A stretch of DNA of 64,000 nucleotides from Alistipes sp. UBA936. GTDB taxonomy: Bacteria > Bacteroidota > Bacteroidia > Bacteroidales > Rikenellaceae. A program made the translations under genes and the position numbers. This document shows positions 58,308 through 64,000 of this stretch, piece by piece (the stretch's first letter is position 1; every line of letters begins with the position of its first letter). The notes beneath the pieces are model-generated. The model made no database searches. It was not told where the DNA came from and saw only the letters and a list, made by a program, of their open reading frames with translations. The DNA lies in NCBI GenBank assembly GCA_002293505.1, contig DBDI01000030.1, forward strand, positions 2,421 through 66,420, in the 5' to 3' direction.

Positions 58308-58685
58308 TCAGGCTTCTTTCTTGGCGCTGCCCATTCTGCGTTCTTTGATTCGGGCTTTCTTTCCCGTCAGGTTGCGCAGATAGTAGATACGCGCCCTGCG
58401 GACTACGCCTCGCTTATTGACTTCGATGGTGTCGATGTGCGGCGAGTAGAGTGGGAAAATGCGTTCGACCCCCACTCCGTTGGAGACTTTTCGGATGGTG
58501 AACATTTTGGTTCTTCCCGAGCCTTTGATCTGAATGACCACACCTCGGAAGCTTTGTAGACGTTCCTTGTTTCCCTCGATAATTCGATAGGTTACGGTGA
58601 TTGTATCTCCGCTTCCGAATTCGGGTACTTCTTTTTCCGGCCACATTGCATCCTGGGCCACCCTGATGAGTTGTTCTTTGTTCAT
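58308..58685 (-). CDS. rplS: 50S ribosomal protein L19
   Basis: A 125-residue ribosomal protein at the 30S-50S interface. Conserved blocks: GDTITVTYRIIEGNKERLQ, FRGVVIQIKGSGR, TFT-type RKVSNGVGVERIFPLYSP and YYLRNLTGKKARIKER. It is a single-gene unit with an approximately 85-base leader (58686-58770) between its -7 element and ATG, which may hold regulatory structure, although no known leader motif was recognised. Confidence 0.97.
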   Translation of the reverse strand: MNKEQLIRVAQDAMWPEKEVPEFGSGDTITVTYRIIEGNKERLQSFRGVVIQIKGSGRTKMFTIRKVSNGVGVERIFPLYSPHIDTIEVNKRGVVRRARIYYLRNLTGKKARIKERRMGSAKKEA

Positions 58686-58775
58686 CTTATTCGCTGTTTT
58701 TACTTATTCCACTTACGGGTTCGCCCTTCGGCCCCCGCCAACGTTACGACTCGAAAAGGTAAGAGGTTGGGGGTG

Positions 58776-58783
58776 CAAAGGTA
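58776..58783 (-). promoter_or_regulatory. -7 element of rplS
   Basis: TACCTTTG on the minus strand, about 90 bases before the ATG at 58685. It leaves a leader long enough for autogenous control, which is inference. Confidence 0.6.
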
Positions 58784-58810
58784 AACAAAAAAAAATAACC
58801 CAACAAAAAT

Positions 58811-59323
58811 CTACAGGTTTTCACACAACTTTTTTATCCAAAAACTCGAATAGGGATAATTAATATAGCCATATTTTGAGTCTGAAAAATCAGGCGTCCT
58901 AGTTGGACGCTTGAGGATGGTATTGTTTGATATTCGTATCTTCTTAATAATAGGTTTCCCAATCTTTATGCCTATCCTTTGAGCACTCTTAAGGATAAAG
59001 TTCATGAATAATTCAGTTGCCTCTAATTGCCTGCTTACTTGGTTACCACCTGATTTTAGTTCTATGACAAATACGAATGTTTTATCGTTATGGAATACGA
59101 ACATTACATAGTCACAAATCTTTTTTAGTCCCTCCTTGTTCTCAAAGAAGGGAAATAAGTCAAGTATTTCGGGATCGAACTTATAAAGACAGTACCGATC
59201 TATACCCTTACTGTCTATTTTAAGCGACATAATAGGCTTCCTAACTCGCCTATCAACAGCAAGTTCTTCCATTACCGCTTGATTTGTAGCTAAAAATCGT
59301 TTATTAATTATGGTGTTTGCCAA
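58811..59323 (-). CDS. Putative PD-(D/E)XK nuclease-like protein, partner of the ATPase
   Basis: A 170-residue soluble, AT-rich gene product I cannot assign to a named family. The core ICDYVMFV (Asp71), FVFVIELKSGG (Glu88, Lys90) and QLEATELFMNFIL (Gln99) matches the D-(x)n-E-x-K plus trailing Gln helix of PD-(D/E)XK nucleases. It ends in a basic region (KPIIKKIRISNNTI) that could contact nucleic acid. It follows the ATPase gene by 15 bases on the same strand. A two-gene ATPase/nuclease unit of foreign composition suggests anti-phage defence; other metal-dependent roles remain possible. The ATPase alone would be the sensor or motor. Confidence 0.65.
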   Translation of the reverse strand: MANTIINKRFLATNQAVMEELAVDRRVRKPIMSLKIDSKGIDRYCLYKFDPEILDLFPFFENKEGLKKICDYVMFVFHNDKTFVFVIELKSGGNQVSRQLEATELFMNFILKSAQRIGIKIGKPIIKKIRISNNTILKRPTRTPDFSDSKYGYINYPYSSFWIKKLCENL

Positions 59324-59338
59324 AGCGTGTAAACTTTT

Positions 59339-60721
59339 TTATTTATTGTTAGATAATGTAGCGTAGAATAATTTTTCTGTTAGAAAATTTTGATGTTCTA
59401 TCGCATCGTCAATGGACGGGACATTAAATCCCTTATCGCTAACTTCAATATTTTTAACAACCACTTTTCGACCATTTTTATAATAATCAAAGTAGTGAAC
59501 ACCGACATCATCGTTAGATATCAAGGTGCTGTCTATATATTCATCCGGTAAACTTATTCCTTTATTGTATAGTGACTTAGCCATAATCATATTATTGAAC
59601 TCTCTCACAATGTAGTCACTATGCGTGCTAATAAGCAGTCTCAGCCCATTATTAAGTAATTTCCCTAAAATTCGAGCAAGTATAAGTTGATTATCAGGAT
59701 GTAGATTCATTTCAGGCTCATCAATGATAAGAAGTTCATTTTTGCTGGTAATATGCTTCAGATTAAAAATTAGACTTGACAGTGTTTTTACAATTGATGC
59801 ACTCATATGGATTGGTAATTTCCCCCTTTTTTTAGAAGCCGCTTTATTTGGGTAAAATATCACATCTCCTTCACTACTAACATCTAATTTGCCGTCTAAT
59901 AATTCTTGCTCGATTTCCGAAGCTAATTCATAATAATAACCCTTTTCTTTTTTTATGGTTTCGAGATCATTGGCCACTCGTAAACCATCTCGAATCGCAA
60001 GAGGATATCGTTTTGAGCCGTAATTTAATAATGTGAATGGATCAAGTTTCTCATTACGAGAAAGCTTCTGCATTTGATCAATCAATGCGTTTCTACTTAA
60101 TGAGAGCTCTTTGTTAAATGTATATATTGAATTCCTTTCAACAGGGAATATCTCAGTACCTATAATAGGTGCAAAAGCAGAAACCTTATATATTGCTGAG
60201 GGTAATATGACGGATATCATAAACGCTTCTTCACCGTACACATTATCTTTGTTGGGTATAATTGTTATGTCGTATGATCCCGTTTTTTTTACAATAACAA
60301 ACTTGTTTTTATTTAATGTTATAGTATCTTTATATTCTGAAATAAGCAGTTCATTTGAGCAATCACTTTCAGAAGTGAGGAAATTAATGTCAAATCCCTC
60401 AAATAATTTTTCAGCTTCCTCGTCAGAAATACCGAAAATGGTATCCAGATTATCTTTTATATAGTCTGTCGACATTTTTCTATATCGGAAAACTTCTTGA
60501 GGATCGATGGACACGACTAATTCATCATTCTCTGTAAGTTGCTTCATTTTACTATCATCCATCTGCATCCGTGAAGGATAACTATTGCCACTCAAGGCAT
60601 ATATGACGTAAGCCAAATAGGTTTTTCCGGTATTATTCGGCCCACAAAAAATAATCAGTTTTTTGCCTAAATCTATTGTTGCCTCGCCGATAGCACCAAT
60701 GTTGCGAACTTGGATTTTCAT
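59339..60721 (-). CDS. AAA/ABC-type ATPase (AAA_15/21, OLD-like without TOPRIM)
   Basis: A 460-residue soluble ATPase of the SMC/ABC-like class found in defence systems. Walker A GPNNTGKT at 27-34 directly after MKIQVRNIGAIGEATIDLG, the FPVERNSIY block near 192-200, a signature-like HMSASIVKTLSSL at 305-317, Walker B LLIIDEPEMNLHPD at 330-343, and the switch His in LISTHSDYIV (363-372). Unlike OLD or GajA nucleases it has no TOPRIM domain. The gene is strongly AT-rich compared with flanking rplS and surE, a sign of transfer. A TATATTTG -7 element lies upstream. The 170-residue nuclease-like gene is downstream. Confidence 0.85.
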   Translation of the reverse strand: MKIQVRNIGAIGEATIDLGKKLIIFCGPNNTGKTYLAYVIYALSGNSYPSRMQMDDSKMKQLTENDELVVSIDPQEVFRYRKMSTDYIKDNLDTIFGISDEEAEKLFEGFDINFLTSESDCSNELLISEYKDTITLNKNKFVIVKKTGSYDITIIPNKDNVYGEEAFMISVILPSAIYKVSAFAPIIGTEIFPVERNSIYTFNKELSLSRNALIDQMQKLSRNEKLDPFTLLNYGSKRYPLAIRDGLRVANDLETIKKEKGYYYELASEIEQELLDGKLDVSSEGDVIFYPNKAASKKRGKLPIHMSASIVKTLSSLIFNLKHITSKNELLIIDEPEMNLHPDNQLILARILGKLLNNGLRLLISTHSDYIVREFNNMIMAKSLYNKGISLPDEYIDSTLISNDDVGVHYFDYYKNGRKVVVKNIEVSDKGFNVPSIDDAIEHQNFLTEKLFYATLSNNK

Positions 60722-60755
60722 ATGTTTTCGCTATTATCTTAATAGATATTAATCG

Positions 60756-60763
60756 CAAATATA
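60756..60763 (-). promoter_or_regulatory. -7 element of the ATPase/nuclease unit
   Basis: TATATTTG on the minus strand, 34 bases before the ATG at 60721. Confidence 0.55.
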
Positions 60764-60826
60764 GTCAATAACTTTAATTGCTTGAAAATTTCGAACATGA
60801 AAATTGTAATGACGTATGTGATTTAT

Positions 60827-60834
60827 TATCTTTG
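60827..60834 (+). promoter_or_regulatory. -7 element of surE
   Basis: TATCTTTG, 21 bases before the ATG at 60856. Confidence 0.65.
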
Positions 60835-60855
60835 GGGCTTGAATAGTGAAAAATT

Positions 60856-61629
60856 ATGGCTGACAGACTGATTTTTTTGACGAACGACGACGGGGTGGGG
60901 GCTCGCGGGCTGGAGCGGATGATCCAGATGATGCGCCCTTTTGGCCACCTTGTGGTTGTTGCTCCCGAGACTACCCAAAGCGGAATGGCCCACGCGATCA
61001 CTATGTCCAACCCGTTGTTTCTTCGCGAGGTTCGTTCGGAGCCCGGTTTGGAGGTCTACGCCTGCTCGGGTACTCCCGTCGATTGCGTCAAAATGGCTCT
61101 CGACTACCTTCTGCCCGGCCGTAAACTCGATATGATCTGCTCCGGCATCAACCACGGCTCCAACGCCGCCATCAACGTTCTCTACTCCGGTACTATGGGG
61201 GCTGCGATCGAGGGTAGCTTCTACGACGTTCCTTCGATCGGTTTTTCTCTCTGCGACCACTCGCTGGACGCCGACTTCGAGGCTGCGGGCGAGATCGTCC
61301 AGCGCATTGCCGGCGCCATACTCGAACATAAACCCGCTCTACCTCTCTGCCTCAACGTCAACATTCCGGTCGGTCGGCCCGAGGATCTGGCCGGTATAAA
61401 GGTTTGCCGCCAATGCCGTGGTTATTGGAAGGAGGAGTTTTTCATTCGTAAGAATCCCGCCGGTCGCGACTACTTTTGGCTCACTGGCGACTTTCAGAAC
61501 CACGAACCCGACGCCACCGACACCGACGAATGGGCTCTGGCCCACGGCTTCGTCTCGGTCGTTCCGATCCAGATCGACCTCACCAACCACGCTCAGGTCA
61601 CTTCCCTTGGGAAGTTCCTGAACCGCTGA
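60856..61629 (+). CDS. surE: 5'/3'-nucleotidase SurE
   Basis: A 257-residue metal-dependent phosphatase acting on nucleoside monophosphates and short polyphosphates. Metal motif LIFLTNDDGVGARGLE at the N-terminus, VVVAPETTQSGMAHAIT, YACSGTPVDCVKMAL, ICSGINHGSNAAINVLYSGT and GAAIEGSFYDVPSIGFS are all present. Length normal. Its 3' end overlaps the convergent nrnA gene by 32 bases, the longest such overlap in the window. Confidence 0.95.
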   Translation: MADRLIFLTNDDGVGARGLERMIQMMRPFGHLVVVAPETTQSGMAHAITMSNPLFLREVRSEPGLEVYACSGTPVDCVKMALDYLLPGRKLDMICSGINHGSNAAINVLYSGTMGAAIEGSFYDVPSIGFSLCDHSLDADFEAAGEIVQRIAGAILEHKPALPLCLNVNIPVGRPEDLAGIKVCRQCRGYWKEEFFIRKNPAGRDYFWLTGDFQNHEPDATDTDEWALAHGFVSVVPIQIDLTNHAQVTSLGKFLNR

Positions 61630-62581
61630 AGAACTCTTTGACTGCGCGCTTGTACCTTTCGATGGTTACCTCCATCGAGTCGGTCGACTTGCCTCCTGCT
61701 GCGTTTCGGTGACCTCCTCCGTCGAAGTACTTGCGGGCGAACTCGTTCACATCGACCTCGCCTCGCGAGCGCAAAGATATCCGTATGAACTTATGGTTCT
61801 GTAACAGCATTGCCGACATCTTCACTCCCGCGATGCTCAGTGGGTAGTTCACAAATCCCTCGCTGTCTCCCTGCCTGAAATGGAATCGCCTCAGTTCGCT
61901 CTCTTTGAGCGATATCAGCGCTGCCTGTCCCTTCTCCATAATCTCCATCTTCGGCCCCAGCGCATAGCTCAGCAGCCTCACCCGCCCCTCGGAGTATGAG
62001 TTGTACACCTGCCGGTTTATGTCCGGAATGTCTATTCCTCGTTCGACCAGCACCGCCACCGCCCGGAACAGTTCCGGCGTGAGGTTCGAGTATGAGAAGT
62101 TTCCCGTGTCGGTCATCATTCCCACGTACAGCACCGTTGCCATATCCCTGTCTATTGCTTCCGCTCCCACCATCTCCGAGATCAGTCGGAACACCACGAA
62201 CGAGGTCGACGAGGCCTCCGGGTAGGAGAACGACACATCGAAATACCCTTCCGGCGGGTCGAGATGGTGGTCGATGAGTATTTTCTTCGCCTTCGTGTTC
62301 GCCGCCACGGCTTCCGAGAGCCCTTCCAGTCGCGAGATATTGTTGAAATCCAGAAAGAAGATTACATCCGCTTCCGCCGTTGCGGCCCTGATTTCGTCTC
62401 CGTGCTCGGTGAATATCCTGATCCGTTCCACCCCCGGCATCCAGTCCAGAAAGTACGGAAACTTGTTCGGCACCACACAGGTTGTCTTGTGCCCTCCTGC
62501 TTCGAGCATCTTGGCCCACGCGATCGAGGCTCCCAGTGCGTCTCCGTCGGGGTTATAGTGCGACAGGATGAGGACGTTCAT
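61598..62581 (-). CDS. nrnA: DHH-family oligoribonuclease / PAP phosphatase NrnA
   Basis: A 327-residue DHH/DHHA1 phosphoesterase that degrades nano-RNA and dephosphorylates 3'-phosphoadenosine 5'-phosphate. Motifs: LSHYNPDGDALGASIAW (metal ligands), IFFLDFNNISRL, ILIDHHLDPPEG (the DHH), LYVGMMTDTGNFSYSN and a C-terminal FARKYFDGGGHRNAAGG (DHHA1). Starts at the motif MNVLILSH, 29 bases inside the end of the upstream S41 protease gene. Confidence 0.93.
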   Translation of the reverse strand: MNVLILSHYNPDGDALGASIAWAKMLEAGGHKTTCVVPNKFPYFLDWMPGVERIRIFTEHGDEIRAATAEADVIFFLDFNNISRLEGLSEAVAANTKAKKILIDHHLDPPEGYFDVSFSYPEASSTSFVVFRLISEMVGAEAIDRDMATVLYVGMMTDTGNFSYSNLTPELFRAVAVLVERGIDIPDINRQVYNSYSEGRVRLLSYALGPKMEIMEKGQAALISLKESELRRFHFRQGDSEGFVNYPLSIAGVKMSAMLLQNHKFIRISLRSRGEVDVNEFARKYFDGGGHRNAAGGKSTDSMEVTIERYKRAVKEFFSGSGTSQGK

Positions 62582-64000
62582 AGATTCGTGCGCCTCCCCG
62601 GGTCGGGTCGTGCGGTTGTTTTACAAGTTCTCTGGTTACCGGCTCCGCGGCTCTCTCTCCCCGGGCTCGTGTCACTGCATCCGCATCGGGACTCACCACT
62701 CCTCCGTCGATCATTCTCAGGGCGCTTCCCAGTAGTCTCTCCGCCTGGTTGCCGAATTCGAATATTTCTCCTGTTCCTCCGGTGTTTTGCACCTCCCAGA
62801 ATTCGTTCTTGGCCAGGTCGGGTTTCAGTCCTCCGGCGTAGTCGCAAAACGAGTCGGCGTTCATAATCTTGAACGATATGGGCCACATATTATAGGTATA
62901 CCCTCCCTCTTTGTGTTCTCGTAGATTCATCCCCACGTTCTTGCCTTCGGTTCTCTCGCCTATGTGTACTATGTCGATCCCGACGGCTTTGGCCTGAAGC
63001 GAGTTGATGAACATTTCGCTTGCCGAGGCGCTGTTCTCTCCCGCCAGCACATATATCTTGTTCAGCTTCAGCGACGCATCCTCGTTCAGGAAAAAGTAAG
63101 ACCGCGGGTTTGCGAATCCATCCGCCACGGCGATGTCCTTATTATAAAGTAGCCTGCAGAATATCTGACTCGGGCCCACGTTTGCGGCCAGCGACGCGAG
63201 CAGTTGACACGAGCTGATTGCACCTCCGTGGTTGTACCTCAGGTCGAGCACCAGTTCCTGCGCTCCCCGGGCCTTGAAGTCGCGAAACACCTCTCGCAAA
63301 TCGTTGTCGAACTCGCCCCATTGGCCCCTCATTTCGCCCGTCTCGAAGGCGTTGTAGACCAGATACGCCACCCGTCGGTTTTGCACCGGCGAGTCGAACA
63401 CATCGTGATAAAGTATGGGGGTGTTTCGAATGGTCTCCGCCGTCAGGTCATACTCGTTCCCATCCTTGTCCGCCACTATCATCGAGGTTCCGCCCTGGAA
63501 CCTGTGCAGCCTGTACCAGAATTGCTCATACTCCGCTCCCGCGCCTCCGTGAATCACCGCTCCGTTGTATCTTGTCAGCCACACTCCTCTCTTCAGTCCC
63601 GCTTCTTCGGCCGGTGAGTTCGGTTGCACCCACGTGACCAGCATCTCGACCACTGTGCTGTTCCTCTTCTGGAACGCCTGCACATCGAACCCGAAGCTCA
63701 GTTTTTCGCTCCCCGAGGCCCTCGTTGCCGTGGCGAGACGTTCAATGTACGAGTATGGTATTCCCGTCGGCGTGAATCGTCCGTTGGCGTAGTCATACCC
63801 TCCGTCTATCGTTGGTGGGTTTTCGCTCGTGTCGCGCGCGTTCTTCAGCGCCAGCACCGATTGGGTCAGGAACTCATCGTAGCTCAGTTTGTTGCTCGGC
63901 GGGGCTGTTGCTTTCACTTCTGCGTTCCAGTAGTACCAATCCTTCAGATCGTCGTAGATCCACTTGTTGACTCCCGTCAGGGTGTTGTTCACCGGTGGAT
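62553..64000 (-). CDS. S41-family (tail-specific/CtpA-like) peptidase, 5'-truncated by the window edge
   Basis: About 483 residues are visible and the frame stays open to the window end, where the fragment reads PPVNNTLTGVNKWIYDDL, so the signal peptide lies outside. An N-terminal helical part precedes a PDZ domain (about 125-180, WVQPNSPAEEAGLKRGVWL) and the S41 protease core with VAYLVYNAFETGE, ELVLDLRYNHGGAISS, and the catalytic Ser in VLAGENSASASEMF; the Lys partner is expected in the TEGKNVG stretch. Relatives are Bacteroidota lipoproteins of this family. It overlaps nrnA by 29 bases and is the upstream gene of that pair. Confidence 0.9.
   Translation of the reverse strand, partial: PPVNNTLTGVNKWIYDDLKDWYYWNAEVKATAPPSNKLSYDEFLTQSVLALKNARDTSENPPTIDGGYDYANGRFTPTGIPYSYIERLATATRASGSEKLSFGFDVQAFQKRNSTVVEMLVTWVQPNSPAEEAGLKRGVWLTRYNGAVIHGGAGAEYEQFWYRLHRFQGGTSMIVADKDGNEYDLTAETIRNTPILYHDVFDSPVQNRRVAYLVYNAFETGEMRGQWGEFDNDLREVFRDFKARGAQELVLDLRYNHGGAISSCQLLASLAANVGPSQIFCRLLYNKDIAVADGFANPRSYFFLNEDASLKLNKIYVLAGENSASASEMFINSLQAKAVGIDIVHIGERTEGKNVGMNLREHKEGGYTYNMWPISFKIMNADSFCDYAGGLKPDLAKNEFWEVQNTGGTGEIFEFGNQAERLLGSALRMIDGGVVSPDADAVTRARGERAAEPVTRELVKQPHDPTRGGARIYERPHPVAL

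Noticed and set aside
58811..60721. Calling the ATPase/nuclease unit Gabija, Septu, PARIS or RloAB
   Set aside because: The ATPase has no TOPRIM domain (not GajA) and the partner shows no helicase, HNH, DUF4435 or RloB pattern by eye.
58780..60790. Direct repeats or a tRNA-type attachment site flanking the AT-rich ATPase unit
   Set aside because: No matching repeats or integrase were seen at the edges, so the mode of insertion stays unknown.
60797..60871. A 24-codon frame beginning MKIVMTYVIYYLWG upstream of surE
   Set aside because: It contains the surE -7 element and overlaps surE out of frame; a translated peptide is unlikely.

Overview
The window looks like a chromosomal segment of a Bacteroidales bacterium (Bacteroidota), most probably Alistipes/Rikenellaceae-like. 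The reasons are the many promoters of the Bacteroidota type (-7 element TAnnTTTG, hardly any Shine-Dalgarno sequences), Bacteroidota-restricted families (DUF4294, DUF5689 beside a TonB-dependent receptor, DUF4435, DUF3795), a PPi-type phosphofructokinase and a mid-50s G+C content. No rRNA operon, insertion sequence, phage or CRISPR array was seen. No stretch over about 300 bases lacks a gene.

Layout. 0-4.8 kb: a mosaic of small genes (truncated DUF234 ATPase, a phosphatase, a cystatin-like gene without ATG, VOC protein, two DUF3795 Cys-rich proteins, zinc ribbon, YjbR, crcB) that includes gene fragments and a chimeric pseudogene. 4.8-9.2 kb: a GH20 hexosaminidase lipoprotein divergent from an AraC/GyrI regulator, a small barrel protein, tRNA-Leu(CAG) and tRNA-Pro(CGG). 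9.2-14.9 kb: a five-gene MacAB-TolC-type export operon. 15-21.4 kb: lipoprotein, aminotransferase, manA, a YihY-DUF2520 fusion, kdsC, a DUF4435 TOPRIM protein and an XRE regulator. 21.5-25.8 kb: a TonB-dependent receptor with two DUF5689 lipoproteins. 25.8-28.6 kb: tatD, dprA, a candidate structured RNA, birA. 28.7-32.1 kb: prolyl oligopeptidase and aspartate kinase. 32.2-37.1 kb: trpS, an AT-rich TIR-domain gene, a ClC channel and a phosphoesterase in one run. 37.2-42.1 kb: lipid-type ABC exporter, PPi-PFK, LRR lipoprotein, DUF4294. 42.1-46.9 kb: tonB, hflX, upp, deoC, cls. 47-50.6 kb: rlmN, lspA and two metallo-beta-lactamase-fold proteins. 50.6-55.6 kb: alkD, tandem deacetylases, flavodiiron protein, tRNA-Leu(GAG). 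55.7-58.7 kb: a two-component system with cysE, then rplS. 58.8-60.7 kb: an AT-rich two-gene ATPase plus PD-(D/E)XK-like unit. 60.8-64 kb: surE, nrnA and a truncated S41 protease.

The best candidates for something new are the AT-rich ATPase/nuclease pair (58.8-60.7 kb), the TIR gene slotted into the trpS operon (35.2-36.1 kb), the YihY-DUF2520 fusion, and the structured RNA between birA and dprA. Genome-level oddities are -7 elements so close to start codons that many mRNAs should be leaderless, convergent genes with overlapping 3' ends, and long purine/pyrimidine-skewed blocks that ignore gene direction. All calls are made by eye from the sequence and from knowledge of the families; no database search was run.
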